Assembly (NCBI GenBank): GCA_947623505.1
Contig: CANQGT010000001.1
Coordinates: forward strand, 124,001-188,000
Direction of reading: 5' to 3'
DNA: 64,000 nucleotides
Source: an uncultured Clostridia bacterium
GTDB lineage: Bacteria > Bacillota > Clostridia > Oscillospirales > Acutalibacteraceae
Position numbers and translations under genes: made by a program. Below, piece by piece: positions 18,356 to 27,842 of this stretch (the first letter of the stretch is position 1; every line of letters starts with the position of its first letter). The notes beneath the pieces are model-generated. The model did not search any database. It worked only from the letters and a program-made list of their open reading frames with translations, and was not told the DNA's origin.

Positions 18356-19830
18356 CGCTTCACCTCAATATCGTCTATGCATACCGCCTTGCCTTCGGTA
18401 AGCTTTGAAATCGAGGTCGTATATATCCTCAGCGTTGAAAAGAACTCGCGGCACGGCGCGCTCGCCGCTATTCTTCCGTTAAAAAGAAAAGCGCAGTTAT
18501 CGGCGTATCTCGCGGCAAATTCAAGGTCGTGTGTGGCGATTATCACCGTTTTGCCGCCGTCTGCAAGCCCTCTAAGTATTTCTGCAAGCTCCGCGCAAAA
18601 CGGAGCGTCAACGCTTTTTGTGGGCTCGTCCAAAAGCAGTATATCCGCATCGGCCGAAATGAGCTTCGCAAGCGCAAGGCGCTGTGCCTCACCGCCGCTC
18701 AAATCGAAAGGATTTCGGTCAGCAAGTTGTTCCAAGCGCAGGCTTTCGGGCAAATCCGCCCCTCCGATTTCCTCGGCGACCGTTTCCTCGAGAAAAAGAG
18801 TCTGCACGTTTTGGGGCATATAGGCGGTTTTGCCGTCTGATTTTATTTTTCCGCCGTAGCATTTTAAGATCGAAGCAATACATTTTAGCAGCGTCGTTTT
18901 GCCGCTGCCGTTCGCGCCGACTATGGCGTTTATTTTTCCGTACTCCGCCGTGTAATCAAGGCCGAAAAACACATCGGGAGCGCCTTTTTTATATGTAAAG
19001 CAAATTCCCTTTACGCAAACCGATTCTCCGTTGTTCTTCCGCGTAATGAAATCTTTATACATAAGCCTGCCGACCTGCTTTTCGGCCTGCGCAAAGCTCA
19101 GAGGATTTCCCTCAAAAACCTGCGTATATTGCGGCAAAGCGCATTTCATACGATGATCCGTTTTCACCAAAAACTCCGCCGTTTCACGGGGCGAGCCGCA
19201 AAATATGATTTTCCCCCGCTCCATCAGCGCCGCCTTGTCGGCAATGGGCAAAAGGCCCTCGATTCTGTGGCCGCTTATCAGCACCGTTGCGCCCTGCTCC
19301 CTGTTCAGCTTTAAAACAAGATTTATAAATTCTTCGGAAGCCGCGGGATCAAGCTGCGAAACGGGTTCATCAAGCAGCAGCAACTCCGCGCCTGTGGTGA
19401 AAGCCGCCGCGAGGGCAACCGTCTGCTTTTCTCCGCCGGAAAGCTCTGCCGTGGATTTATTGACAATGCCGCCCAAATCAAAATAACTTGCCGTTTCCGC
19501 AACGGCGAGATGTGTGCGCATTCTGCCAAATCCCATATTCTGAGGGGAAAACGCCAATTCGGAGCCGACCGAATTTGTGATTATATTGCTTTCGATATTT
19601 TGGCCGACAAATCCGACCGTCTTTAAACCGACGTTAATTTCGCCGCTCATTTTGCCGAAAGGCGCGATTTCCTTTTTTAAAAGGCGAAGCAACGTCGATT
19701 TACCGCTGCCCGATTCGCCGATAATAAGACATATTTCACCGCGCTCAACCGTAAGGTTCACTCCGTTGAGCGCTTCGGAATCCGACAGCGGATATGAAAA
19801 TTTCAGATTTTTGATCTCAACAGCAGCCAT
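18352..19830 (-). CDS. ECF transporter ATPase, two fused ABC domains
   Basis: 492 residues containing two complete ABC ATPase domains. Domain 1 has Walker A GESGSGKST, signature LSGGEKQ and Walker B LLLLDEP. Domain 2 has Walker A GANGSGKTT, signature LSGGEAQ and Walker B ILLLDEP. This is the fused EcfA-EcfA' (CbiO/YkoD-like) form that powers S-component transport. It overlaps the T-component gene by 28 bases at its start, and GGAGG precedes the ATG. All key residues are present. Confidence 0.93.
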   Translation of the reverse strand: MAAVEIKNLKFSYPLSDSEALNGVNLTVERGEICLIIGESGSGKSTLLRLLKKEIAPFGKMSGEINVGLKTVGFVGQNIESNIITNSVGSELAFSPQNMGFGRMRTHLAVAETASYFDLGGIVNKSTAELSGGEKQTVALAAAFTTGAELLLLDEPVSQLDPAASEEFINLVLKLNREQGATVLISGHRIEGLLPIADKAALMERGKIIFCGSPRETAEFLVKTDHRMKCALPQYTQVFEGNPLSFAQAEKQVGRLMYKDFITRKNNGESVCVKGICFTYKKGAPDVFFGLDYTAEYGKINAIVGANGSGKTTLLKCIASILKCYGGKIKSDGKTAYMPQNVQTLFLEETVAEEIGGADLPESLRLEQLADRNPFDLSGGEAQRLALAKLISADADILLLDEPTKSVDAPFCAELAEILRGLADGGKTVIIATHDLEFAARYADNCAFLFNGRIAASAPCREFFSTLRIYTTSISKLTEGKAVCIDDIEVKR

Positions 19831-20660
19831 TTAATATCCTCCGCAAAATCGACGGCAAGCGGGAAAAGCGCGTATAATATAAAAATCGCTACCAAGAGCG
19901 GATTTTTGTTTTCAATCCTTATTACGGGCTCAAGAGAAAAGACGAATATTCCTCTCGTGCAGGCAAACAGAGAAACACCGAGCAAAACAAGCGTTATAAC
20001 AAGCGCGGCGGCGTCGGCTCCCTTAAAAATGTAAGGCGAATAAAAGCGCCGCTTTCCGGAGCCGAATCCCCTTGCTTTCATCGTATCGGCCGTTTCAATG
20101 CTTTTTTCAAGAGTTATGCTTATCAGAGCCGAAAACCGCTTTATGCCGTTTTTTACTCCCCGAATTTCCCTGCCGAGCCCCTTTTGCGCCTGCGTTATCT
20201 CGTTTGAAAGCGACAACAGCAGGGGCAAAAAGCGAAGTATCATTGAAAAAAGAAGCGTAAAATTCGGAGCGACGCCGCCAAAAAGCGCCATAAATTTATC
20301 GTCGGTTACAATCTCGTTAAAGCAAAAGAACCAAAAGCCGACGGCGCTTATCATAATTCCGGTGAACAGCCCCGCAGTGAGGCTTTCAAGTGTAAAGTTA
20401 ATTGACTTTACACAAAACAAAACGGTTGCTCCGTAGCGGCTGAACAGCATATTGAAAAAGGCGGCGATAAAAACGATAAAAACCGAATATTTCAATAATT
20501 TTAAAGCATCTGCGCGGCCTTTCAGCCTGCAATAAAACGCGAAAGCGCATATCAGCGAGAAAAAAAGGCATATGGAATTTGAAAACATCAGCGTAACGAT
20601 TATTATGCCCGCAAAAAAAGAGAAGCCGACTATGGGGTGAAATTTTGAAAATCTGTCCAT
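19803..20660 (-). CDS. ECF transporter transmembrane (T) component
   Basis: 285 residues with about five to six membrane helices. The coupling-helix region carries ADTMKARGFGSGKRR, with the ARG motif that docks onto the ATPases in EcfT proteins. It is the first gene of the ECF operon, 15 bases downstream of the mreB-like gene, so transcription may continue from there. Confidence 0.88.
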   Translation of the reverse strand: MDRFSKFHPIVGFSFFAGIIIVTLMFSNSICLFFSLICAFAFYCRLKGRADALKLLKYSVFIVFIAAFFNMLFSRYGATVLFCVKSINFTLESLTAGLFTGIMISAVGFWFFCFNEIVTDDKFMALFGGVAPNFTLLFSMILRFLPLLLSLSNEITQAQKGLGREIRGVKNGIKRFSALISITLEKSIETADTMKARGFGSGKRRFYSPYIFKGADAAALVITLVLLGVSLFACTRGIFVFSLEPVIRIENKNPLLVAIFILYALFPLAVDFAEDIKWLLLRSKI

Positions 20661-20675
20661 AACCGGTCCTCCGTA

Positions 20676-21704
20676 TCATCCTATCCGCACGTCCTGCTTA
20701 GTTTTGAATCCGTAGCCGTACTGATCGAGCAGGTGCATTTTATTGAGAGCGGCAACAGTTCCCTTTGAAACGCACAATTCCGCGTCATTGGGAATCGTAA
20801 CGTCAAGACCGAGCTCATATGAGAAAAACGAATCTATTCCGTAAAACGCGGAGCTTCCGCCCGTCAATATAACGGCGCCCGCCGTAATATCGGCCATAAG
20901 CTGAGGGGTGGATCTCTCAAAAAACGCTTTCGCCGCATCCGTTATTTCTTTAAACAACGGCTTCAGGCAGGCATACACCTCATTTCCCGTTATCTCCGCC
21001 ATTGCCGGCATACCTGTAAGCGCGTCTCTTCCTCTCACCTGAAGGGCAACGTCCTCTTCCCTCTCAACAGCGCAGCCTATGCTAATTTTTACATCCTCCG
21101 CCGTTCGCTTGCCTATGAGTATTCCGTATTTATCGCGCATATATCGCATAATTTCAGAGTCAAAGCTGTTTCCGGCGATTCTTATCGCCTCAAGCTGATT
21201 GAGGCTTCCTTGGCTTATTATAGCCATATCTGTTGTTCCTCCGCCGATGTCTATAACAAAAACGCCGTTCGGATACAGCGGATCGACGTCCGCGCCGAGC
21301 GCGGCGCAAAGAGGCTCCTCAACAAGGCATACGGAACGCGCGCCTGCCGTGATAAGAACGGAAATGAGCGTTCTTTTTTCAAGATCCGTGCTTATCGCGG
21401 AGACGGAGGCCACAACGCGCGGTTTAAACAGACTTTTTCCTATAACCTTATCCATAAAGAAACGCACCATCTGCAAGGCGATTGAATAATTCGCAACGGC
21501 TCCGTTTACAATGGGCTGAATTACCGATATACCGTCAGGCTCCCTGCCCTCAAGATAGTAGGCGCGCCTGCCGGCATAAAGTATTTTTTCCGTTTGCACA
21601 TCGTATGCCACATACGAAGGCTCGTCAACGACAACGCCCTTTCCCGGCACCGATATAACGATGGAGCTTGAACCTAAATCTATCCCCAAATCATAACCAA
21701 ACAT
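20676..21704 (-). CDS. mreB: MreB/Mbl-family actin-like rod-shape protein
   Basis: 342 residues. The actin-fold nucleotide-binding motifs are present: DLGIDLGSSSIVISVPGKG (phosphate 1), FVIDIGGGTTDMAIIS (phosphate 2) and AGAVILTGGSSAFYGI (adenosine). MreB proteins polymerise under the membrane and steer peptidoglycan synthesis. No mreCD genes are adjacent, so it could be an Mbl/MreBH paralogue. The gene is preceded by a 72-base hairpin leader (21725-21796) and a weak AAAGGG ribosome site. Confidence 0.9.
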   Translation of the reverse strand: MFGYDLGIDLGSSSIVISVPGKGVVVDEPSYVAYDVQTEKILYAGRRAYYLEGREPDGISVIQPIVNGAVANYSIALQMVRFFMDKVIGKSLFKPRVVASVSAISTDLEKRTLISVLITAGARSVCLVEEPLCAALGADVDPLYPNGVFVIDIGGGTTDMAIISQGSLNQLEAIRIAGNSFDSEIMRYMRDKYGILIGKRTAEDVKISIGCAVEREEDVALQVRGRDALTGMPAMAEITGNEVYACLKPLFKEITDAAKAFFERSTPQLMADITAGAVILTGGSSAFYGIDSFFSYELGLDVTIPNDAELCVSKGTVAALNKMHLLDQYGYGFKTKQDVRIG

Positions 21705-21724
21705 TTTTTCTGCCCTTTGCTGAA

Positions 21725-21796
21725 TTTAGGCTTACACCCGATAGAAACAAATCGGTTTCGGAAGGATGATTTGCCCCTATCGGATGCAGGTCTAAA
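21725..21796 (-). ncRNA. Structured leader RNA upstream of the mreB-like gene
   Basis: On the minus strand three nested helices form: TTTAG/CTAAA outside, GCATCCGATAG/CTATCGGGTGT (11 pairs including G-U) in the middle, and CAAATC/GATTTG inside, closing a loop with TCCTTCCGAAACC. It lies between the recD2 stop and the mreB start without a following U-tract. It is therefore more like a 5' leader or processing element than a terminator. I do not recognise a known RNA family. Confidence 0.5.
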
Positions 21797-21803
21797 TATT
21801 ATG

Positions 21804-24026
21804 TTACTGTAAAAAAGCGCCGTTGTCAACCGTTAAAAAATAGCCCAAAGCGCTGTAACGCCTGCTTTTTTTATCGTTGTTTACCATTGCCTTAACGCAT
21901 TCCTCGGTCCCGGTCAGGACTATAAGATTTTTTGCGCGCGTAAGCGCGGTGTAAAAAAGATTTCTGTAAGCGAGTTTTTGCGGAGTGGCGATAACGGGCA
22001 TAACAACGCAGTTAAATTCGCTGCCTTGGCTTTTATGCACCGTCATCGCGTAAGCAAGCTCCAGCTCCTTTGCGCTTTCAACGGAATACATAGCCTCGCG
22101 GTCGTCAAATTTAACGTTCAGAATATCGTTCGCCCTGTCTATTTTCGTAAGGACTCCGATGTCTCCGTTAAAAACGCCCATTCCGTTGTCGTTCGCCCTG
22201 AACCACGGCACGTCGTAATTATTTTTGACCTGCATCACCTTATCGCCGACGCGAAGAACATATCCGTTGTGCTTTATCTCGGCCTTGCCCTTTTCGGCGG
22301 GATTCAGCTTTTGCTGCAAAAGGAAGTTTAGATTTTCCGTCCCCACGTCGCCTTTTCTCCCTGGGCAGAGCACCTGTATATCCGTAAACGGATTATAACC
22401 GTAAGATTCGGGCAACCGCCTTGTTACAAGATCAACGATTTTCTTTGAGGCGTTGTAAGGCGAATTTTCCCTTAGCATAAAGAAATCGGACTCCGCGCCG
22501 TTTTGCGAAAGATCCGGCATTTCCCCTTTCACAACCCTGTGTGCGTTTGTTACGATAAGGCTTTTCATCGCCTGACGGAATATTCTGTTGAGCTCGATCA
22601 CCGGTATCATATCGCACTCTATAAGGTCTTTAAGCACGTTTCCGGCACCGACCGGAGGGAGCTGATCCTTATCGCCGACCATTATGAGCCTTGCGTGCAG
22701 CGGAACGGCGTCCAAAAGGCTGTCAAACAGTTTTATATCCACCATCGAAAGCTCGTCAACTATAACCGCGTCAATATCAAGTTTGTTTTTTCTGTTGTAA
22801 ACAAAAGAAGGCTCGTCCGCTCCGTCCTTATACTCCACCTCAAGCAGGCGGTGTATCGTCTTTGCCTCGCAGCCCGTAAGCTCCGTCATACGCTTTGCGG
22901 CTCTGCCGGTAGGCGCGGCAAGAGCCACTTTCATTCCCTTGTTTTTCATAAGGGCGATTATTCCCCTTACCGTTGTGGTTTTTCCGGTACCCGGTCCTCC
23001 GGTGAGGATAAGCATACCTCTGTTTACGGCGGCTTCTATCGCCGCTCTCTGCTTTTCGTCAAACTCTATCCCCTGAGCGGCCTCAAAGGCATATATCTCT
23101 TCCGAAAATATCTCCGTCTGCTTCGGCGGATAATTCACCATTAACCTTATCCTCTCCGCCACCGCGGATTCCGCCTGATATATATCAGGCAAAAACAGAA
23201 ACTCCCTTCCGTTCACAACGTCCGAAAAAAGCTGATTTGCCTGTATAGCGCTGTCAGCCGCGATCTCCGCCTCGTCCTCGGAGCATTCAAGAAAATCCAC
23301 CGCCGCCTTTATAACGGCGGTTCGCGGCAGGCAGGTGTGACCGTTCGCGAGATTATGGCGCACTATGTAAACAACCGCCGCCTGCGCTCGGTAATCAAAA
23401 AGGTCTTTTGAATCAAGATTAAGCGATATTTCCTCCGCCCTGTCAAAGCTATAGCCGTAATCGCCGACAAACGCATACGGATTTTCGCTTATTATATCAT
23501 AAGCATTCGTATTATACAGTTTATAAGCGTTGAACGCCTCGCTCGGCGTAAGCCCGATATTTATAAGTCCGCTTATGACTTCTCTTGACGCAAACTGCTT
23601 CTTAAATTCCTGTTGGAGCTTTCTCGCCTTGGGCTTACTTATGCCCTTTATTGAAGAAAGGCGGTCAACGTCGTTTTCAATAACGTTAAAAGAATCGCTT
23701 CCGAAGGCTTCAACTATTTTAACGGCCGTGCTTTCGCCGATGCCTTTTATTATTCCGCTCGCGAGATAGCGCAGTATTCCCGCGGCATCCGCCGGCAAAG
23801 TACGTTCAACAAGGCTTGCTTTGAACTGAGCTCCGAACGTGGGATGATTTACCCATTCCCCCTCAACCGTTATCTTCTCGCCCTGCACGAGCTTCGGGAA
23901 ATTTCCCACAACGGTGAGAATCTCGTTATTTACGGATATATCCATAACGGTATAGCCGTTATCCTCGTTGAAAAAGGTAACGCCCTCGATAACGCCGGTT
24001 AAATTTTCCGAATTGGACTGCGCCAT
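21804..24026 (-). CDS. recD2: RecD2-type helicase (SF1B)
   Basis: About 740 residues. An N-terminal OB-like region and tandem helix-hairpin-helix motifs (LASGIIKGIGESTAVKIV, LSSIKGISKPKARKL) precede the helicase core. Walker A is GGPGTGKTTTVRG, followed by DELSMVD, and the C-terminal motif is YAMTVHKSQGSEF. RecD2 is a 5'-3' DNA helicase of bacteria lacking RecBC and has roles in repair. The ATG at 24026 is chosen over GTG at 24035, since CGGGTG is better spaced for it. Confidence 0.93.
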   Translation of the reverse strand: MAQSNSENLTGVIEGVTFFNEDNGYTVMDISVNNEILTVVGNFPKLVQGEKITVEGEWVNHPTFGAQFKASLVERTLPADAAGILRYLASGIIKGIGESTAVKIVEAFGSDSFNVIENDVDRLSSIKGISKPKARKLQQEFKKQFASREVISGLINIGLTPSEAFNAYKLYNTNAYDIISENPYAFVGDYGYSFDRAEEISLNLDSKDLFDYRAQAAVVYIVRHNLANGHTCLPRTAVIKAAVDFLECSEDEAEIAADSAIQANQLFSDVVNGREFLFLPDIYQAESAVAERIRLMVNYPPKQTEIFSEEIYAFEAAQGIEFDEKQRAAIEAAVNRGMLILTGGPGTGKTTTVRGIIALMKNKGMKVALAAPTGRAAKRMTELTGCEAKTIHRLLEVEYKDGADEPSFVYNRKNKLDIDAVIVDELSMVDIKLFDSLLDAVPLHARLIMVGDKDQLPPVGAGNVLKDLIECDMIPVIELNRIFRQAMKSLIVTNAHRVVKGEMPDLSQNGAESDFFMLRENSPYNASKKIVDLVTRRLPESYGYNPFTDIQVLCPGRKGDVGTENLNFLLQQKLNPAEKGKAEIKHNGYVLRVGDKVMQVKNNYDVPWFRANDNGMGVFNGDIGVLTKIDRANDILNVKFDDREAMYSVESAKELELAYAMTVHKSQGSEFNCVVMPVIATPQKLAYRNLFYTALTRAKNLIVLTGTEECVKAMVNNDKKSRRYSALGYFLTVDNGAFLQ

Positions 24027-24125
24027 TTTTTTCACCCGGTATATTGTAACATAACCGTGTGTGAAAATAAAGCATACCCGACGGATTTTTTAAGGAAGAC
24101 CGAAAGCTGTAAAAATAATAAAAAA

Positions 24126-24155
24126 ATCCGGCTCCCTATATAAGGGAAACCGGAT
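24126..24155 (-). terminator. Terminator downstream of the LRR protein and repeat block
   Basis: Minus-strand stem ATCCGG.TTCCCT / AGGGAGCCGGAT followed by TTTTTTATTATTTTT. The repeat block at 24197-24599 therefore lies inside the 3' untranslated part of the LRR protein transcript. Confidence 0.7.
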
Positions 24156-24196
24156 GCCGCAAAACAAATTTATTTGATACAATCTTTAACCTCTTT

Positions 24197-24599
24197 GGCT
24201 CCCCTGTGCAAGGGGAGCTGTCTGCCGTTAGGCAGACTGAGGGGTTGGTCGATATAATCTCCAACCGCTTTGGCTCTCCTGTGCAAGGGGAGCCGGCTGC
24301 CGCAAGGCAGACTGAGGGGTTGATTATACATCTTCAACTTCTTCGGCTCCCCTGTGCAAGGGGAGCTGTCTGCCGTCAGGCAGACTGAGGGGTTGGTCAG
24401 TTACAATAACGCTGTTGTAGCAGAACACTACAACCCCTCCGCCTCACATTCGTTCGGCACCTCCCCTTACACAGGTGAGGCAATAAAGGAAATCATATGC
24501 AACCCTTCCGTTTCGCTCTCGCTCAACACCTTCCCTTACACAGGGAAGGCGTGAGAGAGGTAGGATTGTTCGCTTGCCATAACCTTGCACAGGGAAGGC
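24197..24599. repeat. Left block of 51-bp double-hairpin repeats
   Basis: Three direct 51-bp units start at 24197, 24272 and 24345. Each is GGCTCCCC-loop-GGGGAGC followed by GTCTGCC-loop-GGCAGAC and TGAGGGGTTG. Two inverted, more diverged units follow (24431-24481, 24500-24550), then a partial one (24574-24599). The block is nearly the same as that at 27843-28240. The stretch 24388-24506 matches 28035-28153 almost base for base. It fills the gene-free gap between recD2 and the LRR gene. Confidence 0.9.
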
Positions 24600-24630
24600 A
24601 GAAAGGAGGGAAAATAAAGGAAGGCGGTTT

Positions 24631-27486
24631 TTATTTTTGTTTGATTTCATCAAAGTTGTCGATTATCTCTGCGATTTTTTGCATTATGAACAACACATCT
24701 AACGGGTCTACTTTTCCGTCGCCGCTTACATCGGCACGCGCAAACGCATCGCCCTCAAGCTTAGCGTCGTCGAATTCTGCGATATATCTCTTGACAATAA
24801 GCACCTCTAACGGGTCTATATTTCCATCGCCGTTTACGTCGCCGAGAGTGCCGGAAGCCGTTGTCAATTTATATTCGCTGAAATGTTCCGTTGTGAATAC
24901 CATATAGCCGTCTTTATATGCGGCGTTCATATCCGTCATCGTTCCGTCGGCTTCCCTGCGGTAAACCTTTACGCTTTCGCCGTCCATTGTTTCGGGTACG
25001 GGTATTTTAACCGTTACGCTTCCCGTCGGCTGAACCTCAACACCGCCGGACTGAAGTGAAATATCATATGTAACGCTGTCTTCCGTTTCTTCCTTTACGG
25101 TAACAACAAGTTCTGTATCTGTCGGCAATTCGCTCTTGTCGGCGTCTACAGTTATTCCGCTTTCTTCGTTTTCATAAGTGTAAAGAGGAACAAATTCATA
25201 TCCGTTTTCTTCCGCATAAGTTTGAGCATATGAATTTTCATAACCGTAAATCGTTTCAAGAGCAGAACCTTTAAATGCTTCATCGCCGATTCTTGTTACA
25301 CTATTCGGTATTGTTATGCTTGTTAAGCTGTCGCAACCATCAAATGCCCCTTCGCCTATGCTTGTAACACTGTCCGGTATCGTTATGCTTGTTAAGCTGT
25401 CGCAATATTCAAATGCATAATCGCCTATGCTTGTTATACTGTCCGGTATCGTTATGCTTGTTAAGCTGGTGCACCGATAAAATGCTAAATCGCCTATGTT
25501 TGTTACGCTATCCGGTATCGTTATGCTCGTTAAGCCGTAGCAAGAACTAAATGCACCTTTGCCTATGCTTGTTACACTTTCGGGTATCGTTATACTTGTT
25601 AAGCTGTCGCAAGCCCAAAATGCATAATTGCCTATGCCTTTTACACTGTCCGGTATTGTTACGCTTGTTAAGCTGTCGCAACCCCAAAATGCATAATCGC
25701 CTATGCTTGTTATACTGTCCGGTATTGTTATGCTTGTTAAGCTGTCACACCAAGCAAATGCATGACCGTCTATGCTTGTTACACTATCCGGTATGCTGTA
25801 AGATGTTCTTTCGTTTCCAGCGGGATATTGAATAAGTTCGGTCTTTTCTTTGTTGAACAAAACTCCGTCCTGCGATGAATAATTCTTATTATTTTCATCA
25901 ACGGTTATGCTTGTTAAATTTTCACAAAGTGAAAATCCGCCCATGCTTTTTACGCTTTCGGGTATCGTTATGCTTGTTAAGCTACCATTCTCAGCAAATG
26001 CCCCATAGGTTATAGTTACCGTCCCTTCTTTTATTGAATATTCAGCAGGAACTTCGTAATTTGCATCAATAAGATGATTTCCTATATAAAGCACTCCGTC
26101 TTCCCAATTTGTTTCATCATTATAATATCCGGTTCCCGAAAATGCATCAGAACCTATACTCATTACGCTGTCCGGTATTGTTATACTTATTAAACTTTCG
26201 CAATCTTCAAATGCCCCATAGCCTATGCTTGTTACACCGTCCGGTATCGTTACATTTGTCAAGCTGTAGCAGTCTGCAAATGCATAATCGCCTATGCTCG
26301 TTACACCGTTCGGTATGTTGTAAGACGTTCTTTCGTTTCCGATGGGATATTGAATAAGCTCCGTCTTTTCTTTGTTAAACAAAACTCCGTCCTGCGATGA
26401 ATAATTCTTATTATTCTCATCAACTGTTATTCTTGTTAAGCTGTCACACCATCTAAATGCAGCATAGCCTATGCTTGTAACACTATCCGGTATCGTTACA
26501 CTTGTTAAACCGTCGCAACCAGGAAATGCATAATCGCCTATGCTTGTTACGCTGTCGGGTATAGTTACGCTTGTTAAGCTTTCGCAGTATTCAAATGCCT
26601 CTTCGCCTATGCTTGTTACGGTATAGCCGTCAAGCGTTGAGGGGATTTCAAGCGTTTCCGCTTCTCCGTTATAGTCCGTGATCACCGCCGTACCGTCTTC
26701 AAGTATTTCATACTCGAAATCGCCGGTGATGGGCTCTTCTCCGGTTGCGGGGATAGCTTGCATTTCTACAGCGCCGCATACGGTGCAGACTCTCTGCTCT
26801 TCGCCGTCTTCAGTGGCGGTTGCTTTCTTGGTTACTTCCCATTCGCCATAGCTGTGGCCTGCGGGGATAACCTGCGTTTCTACAGTGCCGCATACGGAGC
26901 AAGTTACTTCCTTAAAACCTGCTTCTTCACAAGTAGCTTCAGTTATAACTTTCTCTGTGGTTATCGAATGATCGCAAGTAAACGTCGGAACAGCAACTTC
27001 ATTAACGGAAACTGAATCTTCGGTAACATTGTCTAAATCGGTAAGATATACGCAATTAGCATCAATGGGAGTAGCCTTAACTTTGAATTCCGCCGTAAAA
27101 ATTACTGTGTCATGAGGATATGCATATGCTTGTCCGAACACACAAATCATTGTATTGGGATTGAAAACATCTCTTTCAGATGAGGTAACACCTTCTACAA
27201 ATTCAAGTTTTTCGCTGTCATAATTCAATCCGAATTTACCGACAGCAATTCTGGATGCGGCAAGAGCCGTTACAGTTACGGTTACGGTTTCACCGGCAAC
27301 AGCAATATCCACCTTAAGAGCGGGACCATCATAATTGCTTTCCGTCGCTCCGCATATTTCATACTTGAAATCGCCGCTTGTTGCCGCGAGGGCGGATAAG
27401 CCCGCAAACGGCAGCGAGGTTACAATCATCATCACCGCAAGAAGCAGTGATATTACCCTTGTTTGTTTTACAGTTCTTTTTTTCAT
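24631..27486 (-). CDS. Secreted cohesin-like / leucine-rich repeat / dockerin protein
   Basis: 951 residues. A signal peptide (about 1-35) is followed by a cohesin-like beta domain (about 40-170: [31 protein letters not shown]). Then come two Cys-rich GHSYGEW-type modules (about 172-250) and about 16 BspA-type LRR_5 repeats of 23 residues (SIGDYAFxxCDSLTSxTIPDSVT), interrupted twice by a [19 protein letters not shown] insert. After an Ig-like segment, a type I dockerin closes the protein (about 885-951), with two calcium loops [13 protein letters not shown] and [13 protein letters not shown]. It is an exported surface or cellulosome-like component. GGAGG precedes the ATG. The gene is flanked by repeat blocks on both sides and preceded by a structured leader. 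Confidence 0.9.
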   Translation of the reverse strand: MKKRTVKQTRVISLLLAVMMIVTSLPFAGLSALAATSGDFKYEICGATESNYDGPALKVDIAVAGETVTVTVTALAASRIAVGKFGLNYDSEKLEFVEGVTSSERDVFNPNTMICVFGQAYAYPHDTVIFTAEFKVKATPIDANCVYLTDLDNVTEDSVSVNEVAVPTFTCDHSITTEKVITEATCEEAGFKEVTCSVCGTVETQVIPAGHSYGEWEVTKKATATEDGEEQRVCTVCGAVEMQAIPATGEEPITGDFEYEILEDGTAVITDYNGEAETLEIPSTLDGYTVTSIGEEAFEYCESLTSVTIPDSVTSIGDYAFPGCDGLTSVTIPDSVTSIGYAAFRWCDSLTRITVDENNKNYSSQDGVLFNKEKTELIQYPIGNERTSYNIPNGVTSIGDYAFADCYSLTNVTIPDGVTSIGYGAFEDCESLISITIPDSVMSIGSDAFSGTGYYNDETNWEDGVLYIGNHLIDANYEVPAEYSIKEGTVTITYGAFAENGSLTSITIPESVKSMGGFSLCENLTSITVDENNKNYSSQDGVLFNKEKTELIQYPAGNERTSYSIPDSVTSIDGHAFAWCDSLTSITIPDSITSIGDYAFWGCDSLTSVTIPDSVKGIGNYAFWACDSLTSITIPESVTSIGKGAFSSCYGLTSITIPDSVTNIGDLAFYRCTSLTSITIPDSITSIGDYAFEYCDSLTSITIPDSVTSIGEGAFDGCDSLTSITIPNSVTRIGDEAFKGSALETIYGYENSYAQTYAEENGYEFVPLYTYENEESGITVDADKSELPTDTELVVTVKEETEDSVTYDISLQSGGVEVQPTGSVTVKIPVPETMDGESVKVYRREADGTMTDMNAAYKDGYMVFTTEHFSEYKLTTASGTLGDVNGDGNIDPLEVLIVKRYIAEFDDAKLEGDAFARADVSGDGKVDPLDVLFIMQKIAEIIDNFDEIKQK

Positions 27487-27505
27487 AGTTTTTCCTCCAT
27501 AAAAT

Positions 27506-27533
27506 AAAAAAGTGCGCAGCCGAAGCTACGCAC
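27506..27533 (-). terminator. Terminator hairpin inside the LRR-protein leader (possible attenuator)
   Basis: Minus-strand stem GTGCGTAGC-TTCG-GCTGCGCAC followed by TTTTTTATTTT, ending about 20 bases before the LRR protein start codon. As it lies between promoter and gene, it must be read through or prevented for expression. Confidence 0.75.
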
Positions 27534-27665
27534 ATAAAACACATAGCTCCAACGTCGCCAAACAAAAATCACATGCCATATAACAGTATGCAATAACAGA
27601 GTATGTGTTTTTATCAAAGATAAAAAACATACTGCGAATATGGCATTATTTGCTTTTTGTTTGGC
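27534..27665 (-). ncRNA. Structured leader RNA of the LRR/dockerin gene
   Basis: Starting where transcription should begin, the minus strand folds into nested helices. GCCAAACAAAAA pairs with TTTTTGTTTGGC (12 pairs, 27654-27665 with 27557-27568) and ATGCCATAT with ATATGGCAT (27638-27646 with 27573-27581). Inside these are two competing choices: GTATGTTTTTTATC with GATAAAAACACATAC, or CAGTATG with CATACTG. A linker and the terminator hairpin follow. The layout resembles a riboswitch or other attenuation leader, or a short stable RNA. No known family is recognised. Confidence 0.6.
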
Positions 27666-27671
27666 ATTTAT

Positions 27672-27699
27672 ATTATACCACATTTTTTCGTCCTTTCAA
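27672..27699 (-). promoter_or_regulatory. Promoter of the LRR-protein leader
   Basis: TTGAAA, 16 bases, TATAAT on the minus strand, with an extended -10 TG. The expected start of transcription, 6-8 bases on, coincides with the first base of the long leader helix. Confidence 0.75.
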
Positions 27700-27842
27700 T
27701 GATTTTGCTTATTTTTATTTTTGGAAAATCAGAAAAAACAAAAAATTGTAATATTATGTAAATTCGCAACACAAAAGTAATAATTCTTACTAAGTGCGGA
27801 GCAGTAAAGCGGCTGTTGCTAAAAATATTCTTTCACCGCTTT

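Noticed and set aside
21725-21796. Bacterial SRP (4.5S) RNA on the plus strand because of TTTCGGAAGGAT
   Set aside because: The highly conserved SRP helix 8 sequence around the GGAA loop is not present beyond the short GGAAGG match.
24206-24554. Small plus-strand reading frames with repeated QGELSAVRQTEGL peptides, also at 27926-28228
   Set aside because: They are translations of the 51-bp repeat units, have no ribosome sites and recur only because the DNA repeats.
27359-27683. Minus-strand frames (66-68 residues) in the LRR-gene leader
   Set aside because: They lie over the promoter and leader helices and lack ribosome sites.
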